Source of the DNA: Candidatus Puniceispirillum marinum IMCC1322
GTDB taxonomy: Bacteria; Pseudomonadota; Alphaproteobacteria; Puniceispirillales; Puniceispirillaceae
Direction: 5' to 3'
DNA: 64,000 nt
NCBI RefSeq assembly: GCF_000024465.1
Contig: NC_014010.1
Span: 806,001 to 870,000 of the forward strand
The notes below the pieces were generated by a model, which was given only the letters and a program-made list of their open reading frames with translations, did not search any database and was not told the DNA's origin. Shown here in pieces: positions 37,271 through 46,679 of the stretch. Made by a program: the position numbers and the translations under genes. The stretch's first letter is position 1. Every line of letters starts with the position of its first letter.

Positions 37271-38563
37271 CTATAAATGTGGCCAACGCGCTTGAAAGCG
37301 GTTCCGGTTGGCAATGCTCATCGTCAAAGATACCGTTTCATTTCCAGCCTCATCAAACAAGCTATTATGCACTGTGCCATGCGCGTGAAGCCATGCACGT
37401 GGAGCGCCATCTTCAGGCGCCAGCATAACATCAAGTCGTATGTCATCAATATTGATCTTCTCATCCAGCGCTAATAATGCATCATCAATGCCAGCGCCAG
37501 TTAGGGCGGACACAAACACACCATTGCCGACTAGATTTTCCAGATATTCGCGGGTCTCGCCAGCCATATCCCCTGCCATATCATCGATCTTGTCCGATTT
37601 ATTCAGAATATGAATCACACGCTCGGCCTGCATCTCGGCATCAAGCCCTAACTCTTCAAGTATCTGGCACACATCGGCATATTCTTCTGCCACCATTGGT
37701 GATGAGGCATCATGTACATGCACCAGAATATCAGCCTCAACCACTTCTTCGAGTGTGCTTTTAAACGCCTCAACCAATTCAGTCGGTAGCTGGCTGATAA
37801 ATCCAACCGTGTCGGCAAGCACCGCGCGACGTCCCGATGGTAGCTTCATACCCCGCATAGTCGGATCAAGCGTCGCAAACAGCATGTCTTTTGACAGAAC
37901 ATCTGCGCCGGTCAACATATTGAATAAGGTTGATTTTCCGGCATTCGTATAGCCAATCAGAGCCAATGTTGGCGTTTCACTGCGATCACGATTACGGCGT
38001 TGCAAATGACGTGTTCTTTCAACCTCACGTAACTCACCTTTGATGCGCATGACCCGATCCATCAACATGCGCCGATCAAGCTCGATCTGGCGTTCACCAG
38101 GGCCACCCAGAAAACCACCACCACCGCGCTGGCGTTCAAGGTGCGTCCAGCTCCGTACCAACCGCGAACGCTGGAATGTCAGTGCCGCCAGTTCGACCTG
38201 AAGCCGTCCTGCATGGGTCTGCGCGCGTGCACCAAAAATCTCTAGAATCAAAGCTGTCCGGTCAATGACCTTGCATGATGTCAGCGTTTCCAGATTACGC
38301 TGCTGCACCGACGACAAAGTCGTATTGATAATGATCAGAGGATGATCATAGGCCTCGGCCATTTCGGCAAGCTGGTCGGCATAGCCTTTGCCAAGAAATG
38401 AGCCCGCACGCGGTTGCGAAATATTGACCGTTTCCGCCACAACCACATCCAGCCCAATGGCCTCGACAAGCATACAGGCTTCTTCCAGCATCATGTCGGC
38501 TGGGCGTGATGTTGGCGCGTATTTTACGTCTGGATGAATGACAAAGGCGTTATTACTACCCAA
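37271..38563 (-). CDS. hflX: GTPase HflX
   Basis: A ribosome-associated GTPase of 430 residues. It has the HflX N-terminal domain with TLSSVQQRNLE and the glycine-rich ERQRGGGGFLGGPGE linker, followed by the G domain: G1 GYTNAGKSTLF, G3 DTVGF and G4 NKSD. HflX rescues stalled ribosomes under stress. The start codon is TTG with GAGGA six bases upstream. Hfq, its frequent neighbour in proteobacteria, is absent here. Confidence 0.93.
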   Translation of the reverse strand: MGSNNAFVIHPDVKYAPTSRPADMMLEEACMLVEAIGLDVVVAETVNISQPRAGSFLGKGYADQLAEMAEAYDHPLIIINTTLSSVQQRNLETLTSCKVIDRTALILEIFGARAQTHAGRLQVELAALTFQRSRLVRSWTHLERQRGGGGFLGGPGERQIELDRRMLMDRVMRIKGELREVERTRHLQRRNRDRSETPTLALIGYTNAGKSTLFNMLTGADVLSKDMLFATLDPTMRGMKLPSGRRAVLADTVGFISQLPTELVEAFKSTLEEVVEADILVHVHDASSPMVAEEYADVCQILEELGLDAEMQAERVIHILNKSDKIDDMAGDMAGETREYLENLVGNGVFVSALTGAGIDDALLALDEKINIDDIRLDVMLAPEDGAPRAWLHAHGTVHNSLFDEAGNETVSLTMSIANRNRFQARWPHL

Positions 38564-38670
38564 AATATGTCCTCGAAAATTAACTTATAAATCGATCCCG
38601 TCTTTCTGGAATATCGATAACTATCATATATGCAGATTGGTTTGCTGGGATACACTGACAAAATATATCG

Positions 38671-38684
38671 TATCGTTAACGATA
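38671..38684. promoter_or_regulatory. Palindrome in the hflX / lipoprotein intergenic region
   Basis: TATCGTTAACGATA is a perfect 14-base palindrome 60 bases before the lipoprotein ATG, in an AT-rich stretch between two divergent genes. It could be an operator; no regulator is identified. Confidence 0.3.
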
Positions 38685-38743
38685 TACTAAACTTTTTTTC
38701 CTATACTTTAGAATGGAATATTAATCGTCGGAGATATTAGGCT

Positions 38744-39946
38744 ATGAAGCAAGCGCACGTTCGTCCCCCGGAATGTAGGTTTAACCTAAATTTGAAAGAC
38801 GCTGATACGGTGCTTGATATTGTCACGCTGAAGAAAAACCAGAACCGGATTTCGCTGGATAGATTTACACCTTTGATACTTTTGATGCTGGCAGCATGTG
38901 GCGGTGGCGGTGGCGGTGGCCTCGGCAAACCAAGGGTAAAAATCTCGGATGATGGTTCAGACGTTGCGATAAGCATATGGGAAAACACGACGTTGGTTTC
39001 ATCTGATAGCGAAGAAACTAATCGAGAACTGCTGGAAAAACATGCCCGTGAAATCGCATCACTTGCTGGTAAATCTCCGGGCAGGGCAAATATTAGCGAC
39101 ATAAATATAGCGCCTGACGGTAAAAGTGTTACGCTTAGGCTAGATTATTCAAACTCTGAATTTTCATATCTTTCGGCAACTGTAAAAATAGAGCTTGTCG
39201 GGAATGATGCCGAATTTTTCCGTATGATCAGGCTTGACGGCCTTGGGTCAGAAATCAGATTCATAGATACCCCCAATTACGAAGAACCATCCGATAAAGA
39301 TGCAAATAATATCTATAATTTTAAATTAAAATACACAATGACCTTTGTTGAAACTGGCAAATCGGAAGTCTCCTACGTAAACTATGCGGTAACAGTGAGC
39401 GACGTAATAGGCGATTTGGATTCCACTGACGGAGGTGTGATTAGAGCATTCGATGTCGCGGAAAACACGTCTTGGATACTTACCAACAATATAATGACAT
39501 TGAAAAATGTATCTCGCATACAGAAGATCACTTTTGAAAATCTCGTCATCGCTGAAGATGGAAATTCAGCCACCTTTAGAACAACTGACAAAGCCACAGG
39601 TGCTGAAGGAATAGTTACAATTCGCTTAACTGGTAAAGATGCTGATAAAATTGAAATAGTACGATTTGGAACTGCAGATACATATTTTGGTCTTCAATTC
39701 AGAACCGCACCCGATTACGAAAACCCAACTGATAGTGATGGCAACAAAACTTATGAATTTTCTCTTGTCTATACGGGATTAAAACAGCCAGAAACCACAC
39801 GTTTCCGTATCACAATTACCGATCTTGACGAACCCGCATCGTCACAAAGTCGATCGCATCAAAATATGGAAATATTTCATCCGGATACTGACGACTATAA
39901 TATGCCCGAAAGTCAGGATTTATCACCCCCGTCTGAATTCATTTAG
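38744..39946 (+). CDS. Putative lipoprotein with poly-Gly linker and two cadherin-like repeats
   Basis: The 400-residue protein has a hydrophobic stretch FTPLILLMLAAC ending in a lipobox (Cys52), then seven glycines. About 34 residues precede the hydrophobic core, unusually long for a lipoprotein signal. The mature part holds two related blocks of about 150 residues. Each starts with an ENT(T/S) strand, has a SVTLR/SATFR strand and VxIxLxGxDA, and ends with PNYEEPSDKDANNIYNF or PDYENPTDSDGNKTYEF followed by a closing beta strand. The PxYExPxDxDxNxxYxF motif recalls cadherin-type calcium sites. AT-rich compared with neighbours. Function unknown; probably an outer-membrane-anchored surface protein. 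Confidence 0.7.
   Translation: MKQAHVRPPECRFNLNLKDADTVLDIVTLKKNQNRISLDRFTPLILLMLAACGGGGGGGLGKPRVKISDDGSDVAISIWENTTLVSSDSEETNRELLEKHAREIASLAGKSPGRANISDINIAPDGKSVTLRLDYSNSEFSYLSATVKIELVGNDAEFFRMIRLDGLGSEIRFIDTPNYEEPSDKDANNIYNFKLKYTMTFVETGKSEVSYVNYAVTVSDVIGDLDSTDGGVIRAFDVAENTSWILTNNIMTLKNVSRIQKITFENLVIAEDGNSATFRTTDKATGAEGIVTIRLTGKDADKIEIVRFGTADTYFGLQFRTAPDYENPTDSDGNKTYEFSLVYTGLKQPETTRFRITITDLDEPASSQSRSHQNMEIFHPDTDDYNMPESQDLSPPSEFI
38900..38920 (+). repeat. GGTGGC hexanucleotide tract encoding poly-Gly
   Basis: Three and a half GGCGGT units directly follow the lipobox cysteine codon and encode seven glycines. The same hexamer, read on the other strand, makes the poly-Pro tract of the lipoprotein gene at 49.3 kb. 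Confidence 0.8.
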
Positions 39947-40037
39947 TCTGAAATCATTTAGTCGGGTACATCTTGATCGCTGGACGCATCGCTTTCGTTT
40001 GCCTAAACTAACCACGATTTGGTAAGGGGCAGGTTTC

Positions 40038-40775
40038 ATGGCGAAAACAATCATCATCACGGGCGCGGGTAGCGGTATTGGGCGGGCAACAGCACAGGCT
40101 TTTCTTGATGCTGGTTACAAGGTCGGCTTGATTGGCCGGCGCAAGTACACGCTCGATGCAACCGCCAACGGGCATGAAAATGCCCTTGCCCTGCCATGCG
40201 ATGTCAGTGACGCCGATGCTGTCGAAACCGCATTCAGTACCGCCTTTAGCAACTGGGGACGGTTAGACGTTCTGTTTAACAATGCGGGTATTGGCAGTCC
40301 AGCCATGCCGATTGACGAAATCCCCGTCCAGACATGGCTTGATGTTGTGAATATCAACCTGACCGGATCATTTTTATGCGCCCGTGCGGCTTTTGCCCTG
40401 ATGCGCGCGCAATCCCCGCAAGGTGGCCGTATCATCAATAATGGGTCGATTTCGGCGCATGCCCCACGCCCGGGATCGTTACCCTATACGTCAACCAAGC
40501 ACGCGATTACCGGTCTGACCAAAACCCTGTCGCTGGATGGCCGCCCGTTTGATATTGCCTGCTCGCAAATTGATATAGGCAATGCGCTGACCGACATGGC
40601 GATACCGATGACCAAAGGTGTGCCGCAGGCCGATGGCACAATCAAGGCCGAAGCCACGATGGATGTGGCACATGTTGCCGACGCGGTTCTGCATATGGCC
40701 AATCTGCCGCTAGAAACCAATGTCCAATTCATGACAATAATGGCGTCAAAGATGCCTTTTGTCGGGCGCGGCTAG
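40038..40775 (+). CDS. Short-chain dehydrogenase/reductase (SDR)
   Basis: A classical SDR of 245 residues: [10 protein letters not shown] cofactor motif at 8-17, NNAG near 86, the catalytic serine in NNGSISA, and YTSTK (YxxxK) further on. The G-x-G motif with GRR afterwards suggests NADP(H). The substrate cannot be told. AGG lies four bases before ATG. It stands alone and converges on the photolyase gene, with a parS site between. Confidence 0.85.
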   Translation: MAKTIIITGAGSGIGRATAQAFLDAGYKVGLIGRRKYTLDATANGHENALALPCDVSDADAVETAFSTAFSNWGRLDVLFNNAGIGSPAMPIDEIPVQTWLDVVNINLTGSFLCARAAFALMRAQSPQGGRIINNGSISAHAPRPGSLPYTSTKHAITGLTKTLSLDGRPFDIACSQIDIGNALTDMAIPMTKGVPQADGTIKAEATMDVAHVADAVLHMANLPLETNVQFMTIMASKMPFVGRG

Positions 40776-40927
40776 GTGGATCGTAACTAAATCAACATTT
40801 CCAGGCATAATGTGGCTAAATTGGCATCATCGGATCAGCGCGACGAGATTGGCGCAACTTGGGTAAACAGGGTCATATGGCTATCTGCCGTGACCAGTAA
40901 TGCGACAGTCACCAGCGTTTGTTCACG

Positions 40928-40949
40928 AAATGTTTCACGTGAAACATTT
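40928..40949. other. parS centromere site (ParB binding)
   Basis: TGTTTCACGTGAAACA at 40931-40946 is identical to the universal bacterial parS consensus and is extended by three A/T pairs on each side into a 22-base perfect palindrome. It lies between convergent genes, eight bases beyond the photolyase stop. ParB nucleates here for chromosome segregation. Such sites usually cluster near the replication origin. Confidence 0.85.
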
Positions 40950-40956
40950 TAGCCTG

Positions 40957-42504
40957 CTATAGCCCAAGCTCCAGCTGGCTATCCTGATCCAGCTGCTTTT
41001 GGCGGCGTTTGATGTGCATATCGTCAGTGCCTGATTGTATCCTGCGGGACAGTGGCACCCCCTCTTTCCGACTCGCATGTTTGGTCACAATACGCGCCGC
41101 TTCACGGCGGTGCATGGATGATTTGCGTATGTCGTGCATTTGCTGGCTAGCGCTTTTACGGGCGATTTTCTCATCGACGATGGGCGCAGGATAGTCCGGT
41201 GCCTGATCTGGCCGTATCCATGGCGTATGGATCAAATTATCCGATATATGCCGCAGCTCAGGTACCCAGCGCCGGATAAAAATGCCTTGTGGATCCTGAT
41301 CCTGACTTTGCTTGATCGGATTATAGATACGGATCGTATTAATGCCGGTAATGCCCGACTGCATCTGGCATTGGCTGTAATGAATGCCTGGTTCATAGTC
41401 GATAAAACTACGCGCAAGATGCCGGGCTGGAGATCGCCAATCCAGCCATAGATGATAGCTGGCAAAGCTCATGGTCATGGCACGCATTCGAAAGGTCAGC
41501 CAGCCAGTCGCTGTCAGTGACCGCATAACTGCATCGACAAGGGGATAGCCGGTGCGCCCCTCTACCCATGCGGTAAGTCGGGAAGCGGCATCGGCATGCG
41601 TCTTGTCGAGAGATTCATAAGCCGAATGAAAAGGCCTAAATTCAATGGCAGGTTCATCTTCAAGTTTCTGCATGAAATGGCAATGCCAATGCAGTCGGCT
41701 TTCAAAGCTTTTTAGGGCATTCTGCCATGCTCGCTTATTGCCGGTGCCACTGTCGCGTATTGCCATTTGCCGGCGTCTTGAGGCTTGAAATACCTCGCGC
41801 AGTGACACAGCACCAAAGGCCAGATGTGCCGATAGACGCGAACAGCTATCAGCGGCGGTCACAGGTGATGACATTTCATAACGGTATTTTTGCCCACGGC
41901 TTGCCAGAAAGCTTTTTAACAGCGCAATCGCCTCGTTTCGGCCACCTTTCTGCCGCTCATTGCATTCATCATCAACAAGACCCAAGGCACTAGCACTGGG
42001 CAATGGTACCCCCTTTATCCCAACTGATGATAAATGATCTGGCGCAGGCACTACATCGGCCTGCATCATCTTGTCCCATTTGCCAGCCCAGCCCCGCCGT
42101 GAACGAAGCGGGCGATGCACACCATACTGCGCAAATTCATGCCACGGACAATGATGGTCCTTACACCATTCTTGAACAGCCAGATCACGGGCATATGTCC
42201 AGCCATTCCCCGTTTCTTCATGCGAATAAAGCGCCGTTATACCATATTTTTGATGGATGCCAGCTAGCACGCTTGGCATATCACCCGCATATATAACCAG
42301 GGGCTGACCTAATTTGGTTAGGCTTTCATCAAGGCTGGCAAGGGTTTCACCAAGAAACGCATAATGACGATATGACATGTCAGGCTGCGCCCATAATGCA
42401 GGCTCGACAACATAAATAGGCAAGACAGCACCAGCAGCAGAGGCCGCAACCAGTGGCGCATGATCCCATACACGCAAATCCTTTTTAAACCAAACAACAT
42501 GCAT
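40957..42504 (-). CDS. Photolyase/cryptochrome family protein (full length)
   Basis: The 515-residue protein has the N-terminal antenna domain ([34 protein letters not shown]) and the C-terminal FAD domain ([81 protein letters not shown]). It should be a light-driven DNA-repair enzyme or a related cryptochrome. A basic tail of about 60 residues follows the fold. It is divergent from the split photolyase pair 188 bases away. Confidence 0.87.
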   Translation of the reverse strand: MHVVWFKKDLRVWDHAPLVAASAAGAVLPIYVVEPALWAQPDMSYRHYAFLGETLASLDESLTKLGQPLVIYAGDMPSVLAGIHQKYGITALYSHEETGNGWTYARDLAVQEWCKDHHCPWHEFAQYGVHRPLRSRRGWAGKWDKMMQADVVPAPDHLSSVGIKGVPLPSASALGLVDDECNERQKGGRNEAIALLKSFLASRGQKYRYEMSSPVTAADSCSRLSAHLAFGAVSLREVFQASRRRQMAIRDSGTGNKRAWQNALKSFESRLHWHCHFMQKLEDEPAIEFRPFHSAYESLDKTHADAASRLTAWVEGRTGYPLVDAVMRSLTATGWLTFRMRAMTMSFASYHLWLDWRSPARHLARSFIDYEPGIHYSQCQMQSGITGINTIRIYNPIKQSQDQDPQGIFIRRWVPELRHISDNLIHTPWIRPDQAPDYPAPIVDEKIARKSASQQMHDIRKSSMHRREAARIVTKHASRKEGVPLSRRIQSGTDDMHIKRRQKQLDQDSQLELGL

Positions 42505-42640
42505 GACTTTGCCCCTTAACGAGATCTATATGTGTATCAGATTGCGGAAAATCAAATGACTGTCTAAAAAACATAACTAATATTGCATATATTGCAATGA
42601 CACCCATATAGCAGTCACTTCAGAATGAACGCGGCAATCC

Positions 42641-42676
42641 ATATCCGCCATATCCGCCATATCCGCCATATCCGCC
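42641..42676. repeat. Tandem 9-bp repeat ATATCCGCC
   Basis: Four exact head-to-tail copies of ATATCCGCC lie 16-52 bases before the ATG of the photolyase FAD-domain gene, inside its leader. Copy number could vary by slippage and change leader length or structure. Confidence 0.9.
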
Positions 42677-42692
42677 CATATCAGGTCAGAAC

Positions 42693-43496
42693 ATGTCACT
42701 TCAGCCCCTTAAGTCCCGTTTTGATAGCCGCGAAGAGCTCATCGCATATGTTGCCAGCCTTAGCCCCAAGAGTGATGACTCTATTGTAAGCGCAACGATA
42801 GGTGGAGAAGAACCTGCACAAATCGCACTGAAAAATATTAATCCAGATCAATATGCGCATACGCGTAACTATCTTGATGGTGATGTGTCGCGGTTATCGC
42901 CTTATATCCGGCATGGCATTATCTCGCTTAATGATGTACGGAACCATGCTCTTTCGATCAGCGGTGAACCACAACAAACCGAAAAGTTCATTCAGGAACT
43001 GGCCTGGCGCGATTACTGGCAAAGACGCTACCGTCAAAATCCGCACGACATATGGCATGACATCGAAGCCTATAAGACCGGTTTTACGGCAGATGATTAT
43101 GCTGAAACGTTACCTGCGGATATTGAAGCTGGCGAAACGGGCGTTGCTGTTATCGATCATTTCATTCATGAACTATGCACGACTGGTTATCTGCATAATC
43201 ACGCGCGGATGTATGTTGCCGCCTATATTGTGCATTGGCGGCGCATAAAATGGCAAGCTGGTGCGCAATGGTTCCTGCATCACCTGCTTGATGGCGATCC
43301 AGCCAGCAATAATTTATCCTGGCAATGGGTAGCCAGCACCTTTGCCAACAAACCCTATTTTTACAATCTTGAGAATGTCGCTAAATATGCCGCACCAGGG
43401 TTGAATGTTGCATCACAGGATAATCTGCCGCTTGCCTATTCCTATGATGAGTTGGACAGCATGCTGTTTCCGTATCGTGAGGATCATAATGGCTAA
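42693..43496 (+). CDS. Stand-alone photolyase FAD-binding domain
   Basis: The 267-residue protein corresponds only to the C-terminal half of a photolyase. RLSPYIRHGIISLNDVR, FIQELAWRDYWQRRY, LHNHARMYVAAYIVHW and DGDPASNNLSWQWVAS are conserved FAD and DNA-lesion contacts. It lacks the N-terminal alpha/beta domain, which appears to be encoded by the next gene. AGG lies seven bases before ATG. It overlaps that gene by eight bases, so the two are probably translated together. It may need the partner for antenna or structural support. Confidence 0.85.
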   Translation: MSLQPLKSRFDSREELIAYVASLSPKSDDSIVSATIGGEEPAQIALKNINPDQYAHTRNYLDGDVSRLSPYIRHGIISLNDVRNHALSISGEPQQTEKFIQELAWRDYWQRRYRQNPHDIWHDIEAYKTGFTADDYAETLPADIEAGETGVAVIDHFIHELCTTGYLHNHARMYVAAYIVHWRRIKWQAGAQWFLHHLLDGDPASNNLSWQWVASTFANKPYFYNLENVAKYAAPGLNVASQDNLPLAYSYDELDSMLFPYREDHNG

Positions 43497-43944
43497 TCTT
43501 ATCATTCTTCATGAAGATGCTTTGCGCTTAAGCCATCCTATTTTCAACGATGACACGAAATCCCTGTCCGATCACAGCGACTGGAAAAAACCTGTTTTCA
43601 TCTGGGATCCAGATTATTTTGCGGATGCTGGATATAGCTTCAAACGGCTGGTTTTTATCTATGAAACGCTCAGCACAATGCCTGTTGATATATATTATGG
43701 CAAAATGGATGAGGTGATTGTTGACTTAATACAAGATCAGTCTGTGACTGATATATTTATCCCAGAAACACCAAATCCCCAGCTATACGCATTCATAGAT
43801 TTCGTCAGCCGTTTGGGGGCAACGCATATCATTGACGACGATGCTTTTGTGTCATTGGAACGTACACCTGATCTGGGGCGGTTTTTCCGCTATTGGAACA
43901 AGGTCAAGAAAGCCGCTTTATCACCCGATGGCATCAGATTATAG
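43489..43944 (+). CDS. Photolyase alpha/beta (N-terminal) domain-like protein
   Basis: The 151-residue protein resembles the nucleotide-binding alpha/beta half of photolyases: ANLIILHEDALRL opening strand, FKRLVFIYETL, DIYYGKMDEVIVDLI and a strand DIFIPETPNPQLYAFI. The start at 43489 (GAGG six bases upstream) overlaps the FAD-domain stop. Order is reversed compared with fused photolyases. Its 3' end overlaps the pobA stop by six bases. The assignment rests on pattern and context, not a strong motif. Confidence 0.65.
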   Translation: MANLIILHEDALRLSHPIFNDDTKSLSDHSDWKKPVFIWDPDYFADAGYSFKRLVFIYETLSTMPVDIYYGKMDEVIVDLIQDQSVTDIFIPETPNPQLYAFIDFVSRLGATHIIDDDAFVSLERTPDLGRFFRYWNKVKKAALSPDGIRL

Positions 43945-45117
43945 ATCAGGCAAAATTTCGACAGGAAGCCCAGCATAGTTTTCGGCAAATGATTTCATCG
44001 CGGCATCTGATGATAAAAGATAATCCATGTCAGCACGTTGAAGTTTCTTTTCAAATTCCGAATGGCGATGATCGGTATGGAGCAAAGTTGTGCAGAACCA
44101 GCTAAAGCGTTCGACTTTCCAAACGCGGCGAAGCGCACGAGATGAATATTCCTGCAGTTGGACTTCGCTTTCAGCACAATAGAAATCAATGAAGGCAGCC
44201 GATAATAAGGCTATGTCAGCAATGGCTAGGTTCAGCCCCTTTGCCCCGGTTGGTGGCACAATGTGGCCAGCATCGCCAGCTAGAAACAGACGTCCAGAGG
44301 ACATAGGCTCAGATACGAATGACCGCATCGGTGTGATGCCCTTTTGAATGATCTCACCACGATTTTGCTTAACGCCAATCCGGACATCTAATTCATCCCA
44401 TAATGCCTCATCCGACCAGTTATCAACATGATCATCATTATCAACCTGAATATAGAGGCGGCTGATGTCATTCGATCGCATCGATTGCAAAGCAAACCCT
44501 CTTGGATGCTGGGCATAGATGACAACTTTATTCATAGGCGTTGCCTTGGCCAGAATACCCAGCCATGAATAGGGATAAATCAGATCAAAATCATTGCGTA
44601 TAGATGTTGGCATAGCCTTTCGGGACACACCGCGAAATCCATCACAGCCAGCCACAAAATCACAGTTTAGTGTATGGTCTTTGCCTTCACGACGGTAGAG
44701 TATCTGCGGGGAAATGCCATCAATGTCATGAATTGCAGTCACCTCGGCATCAGTTATAATGACCGTGCCATTATCCACATGCTGACGAAATAAATCTTTG
44801 ACAATTTCAGTCTGGCCATAGGCCATAACCTGTCTGCCACCATCATATTTTTCAATGCTGATGGGATGAATACCCCCATCAAAAGCAATATCAATGCCGT
44901 GATGAGGCAATCCTTCACGGTCCATTCGTGCGCCTAGGCCGGCGGCCCGTAAAATATCAACTGTACCTTGTTCGAGAATGCCGGCCCGAATACGCGCCTC
45001 ACAATAGCTTTGTGACCGCGCTTCAATAATGACCGATGAAATTCCTCTAAGATAAAGGATATGCGATAATAACAGGCCAGCGGGCCCTGCCCCTATAATT
45101 GCAACTTGAGTCCGCAT
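43939..45117 (-). CDS. pobA: 4-Hydroxybenzoate 3-monooxygenase
   Basis: This FAD monooxygenase hydroxylates 4-hydroxybenzoate to protocatechuate with NAD(P)H. It has GAGPAGLLLSHIL near 9-21, the PobA-specific RIRAGILEQGTVD near 42-54, the DG fingerprint GCDGFRGVSR and the second FAD motif LFLAGDAGHIVPPTGAKGLN. The length of 392 matches PobA. No pobR or pca genes are adjacent, so it stands alone. Ribosome site is weak. Confidence 0.93.
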   Translation of the reverse strand: MRTQVAIIGAGPAGLLLSHILYLRGISSVIIEARSQSYCEARIRAGILEQGTVDILRAAGLGARMDREGLPHHGIDIAFDGGIHPISIEKYDGGRQVMAYGQTEIVKDLFRQHVDNGTVIITDAEVTAIHDIDGISPQILYRREGKDHTLNCDFVAGCDGFRGVSRKAMPTSIRNDFDLIYPYSWLGILAKATPMNKVVIYAQHPRGFALQSMRSNDISRLYIQVDNDDHVDNWSDEALWDELDVRIGVKQNRGEIIQKGITPMRSFVSEPMSSGRLFLAGDAGHIVPPTGAKGLNLAIADIALLSAAFIDFYCAESEVQLQEYSSRALRRVWKVERFSWFCTTLLHTDHRHSEFEKKLQRADMDYLLSSDAAMKSFAENYAGLPVEILPDL

Positions 45118-45211
45118 AACACACTAACAATCCAAACGTTTCATTATGGTTAGCGCAGATTTTAACAAAACACCACCAGCTAGATGTCATGCAGTTGGAT
45201 AAAGTGCGCAG

Positions 45212-45724
45212 TTAGGGGAAATCCATGTCCTTTTGCGATGACTCTCCAATCGCTTGCAAAATCATCTTTCCAATAAGGCCAATCGCAACTAAACGCAAAA
45301 TGGTAACTGTTGAAGCTGTTAGTGAAAATGGATCGTCCGAATGTGTGATTCGCATACTGAAATCATCTACCAGGCCGAAAATGGCGGCAACAAACACAAG
45401 AACAGCAATCAGCGAAAAATAGCGATTTATTATGGCACTCACGCCGATTATAGCTGACAAGACTATGACTTTGATAATCCGTTGATTGAGTGTCGCTTCG
45501 GCAAATTGAAGATCAACATTTTCCATCAATCTTAGCTCGTTGATAAAAAATTCCTTTTTCAAAATTATGAATGTCAATGTGCATAATACGATGACAAAAT
45601 AAGATAAAAGGAGAAATAAAAGATTACGCGAAGCAATGTTTGTGTTGCTGTGGCTGGCAAGATCAACATTTGTTAGCGCGTCAATTTCCTTTTTGCTTAA
45701 TTTGCGAAAGAAATCTTCTGTCAT
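45212..45724 (-). CDS. Hypothetical membrane protein
   Basis: The 170-residue protein has a soluble N-terminal 30 residues and about four hydrophobic segments (near 34-54, 84-100, 104-122 and 139-158). AGGA lies seven bases before the ATG. I do not recognise a family. It stands between pobA and the bactofilin cluster, all on the same strand, with gaps of 94 and 142 bases. Confidence 0.6.
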   Translation of the reverse strand: MTEDFFRKLSKKEIDALTNVDLASHSNTNIASRNLLFLLLSYFVIVLCTLTFIILKKEFFINELRLMENVDLQFAEATLNQRIIKVIVLSAIIGVSAIINRYFSLIAVLVFVAAIFGLVDDFSMRITHSDDPFSLTASTVTILRLVAIGLIGKMILQAIGESSQKDMDFP

Positions 45725-45866
45725 GACTGCGTCCTAAAGCACTCAGTTTAAGGCTTTATAATCATCGCACAATTAATTTTTGTATCAAATTGCTATGTTC
45801 ATGAAAAAACTAGCGCGCAAGGTGCGCACTGGTTTGGAATATCTTTATGAGTTTAGGGTTTAGATT

Positions 45867-46181
45867 TTAAGACTTGCGCCCAACCGATCCGATAACTTCG
45901 GCACCAAGTTCGATGGCAAGTGAATTCGCTCTTAACTCTCCATCAACTTTTGCTGTTGACCCAACTGATAGTTCTTCAGTGGTCAAAGTTCCGTTGAAAT
46001 CACCTGCTATTTCAACACGATCAGCGTTCATAGTGCCTTTGAAAACGCCCATCTCTTCAAGGAATACTTCAACAGCAATCAACTCACCGGAAAAATTACC
46101 TGAAATAACAACCGGTGATTCACCTCCGTCAAGCTTACCTTCAACGACCATGCCCTGTATGATGTTTGTACTTCCGTCCAT
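45867..46181 (-). CDS. Bactofilin family protein (copy 3)
   Basis: A small 104-residue protein built of short beta-strand turns (VVISGNFSGEL, VEIAGDFNGTL, VGSTAKVDGELRANSLAIELGAEV) spaced in the roughly six-residue periodicity of the bactofilin beta-helix. Bactofilins polymerise without nucleotide into cytoskeletal filaments. It is the third and most compact of three tandem copies and has almost no tail. AAGGA precedes the ATG by eight bases. Confidence 0.82.
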   Translation of the reverse strand: MDGSTNIIQGMVVEGKLDGGESPVVISGNFSGELIAVEVFLEEMGVFKGTMNADRVEIAGDFNGTLTTEELSVGSTAKVDGELRANSLAIELGAEVIGSVGRKS

Positions 46182-46228
46182 AACTATTTTCCTTTACTGC
46201 GCCAGACCGAACTGGACTAAATTTTTAT

Positions 46229-46633
46229 TTATGAGGCTTCATCACCTGTTTCAGCATCATCGCTGGCGGCATCTTCATCTTCCGGCTCCGCAACACTATT
46301 GCCCGTATCTTCGGTCCAGTTATGAACAACACGGCAATTCAGTGCGGCACCACGATCCATTTGCAAAGATTGATAATGGACTTCGCCAGCGATCTGCGCT
46401 GTTTCGGTTGCCCACACACTATGGGCGTGCATTTCACCATGATAATGACCTGAAATAACAACCAGATCAGATTTGATCGCGCCTCGAAATTCACCTTCTG
46501 GTCCGATTGAAACTTTTTCAGCTTCCAGATCTGCTTCGACGGTGCCATTGATCTCGATTGACTTGGCATTGCTTATCGTGCCTGAAAAATGAGCGCCCTC
46601 ACCTATGACAGCTTTGGTTTTAGATATATCCAT
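46229..46633 (-). CDS. Bactofilin family protein (copy 2)
   Basis: A 134-residue protein: short N-tail, the beta-helix core (IEINGTVEADLEAEKVSIGP, VVISGHYHGEM, AQIAGEVHYQSL, MDRGAALNC) and an acidic C-tail of Asp/Glu/Ala. The core contains several His and a Trp not usual in bactofilins. It is the middle gene of the three-copy set, with 46- and 47-base gaps, and has AGAGGA before ATG. Confidence 0.85.
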   Translation of the reverse strand: MDISKTKAVIGEGAHFSGTISNAKSIEINGTVEADLEAEKVSIGPEGEFRGAIKSDLVVISGHYHGEMHAHSVWATETAQIAGEVHYQSLQMDRGAALNCRVVHNWTEDTGNSVAEPEDEDAASDDAETGDEAS

Positions 46634-46679
46634 TCTTCTATCCTCTAATCTTAATAAATTGGTTTTTAATTGCGGCTAT

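Noticed and set aside
43489-43944. Universal-stress or generic Rossmann protein
   Set aside because: Possible, but its overlap with the photolyase FAD domain and strand pattern make a photolyase N-domain more likely.
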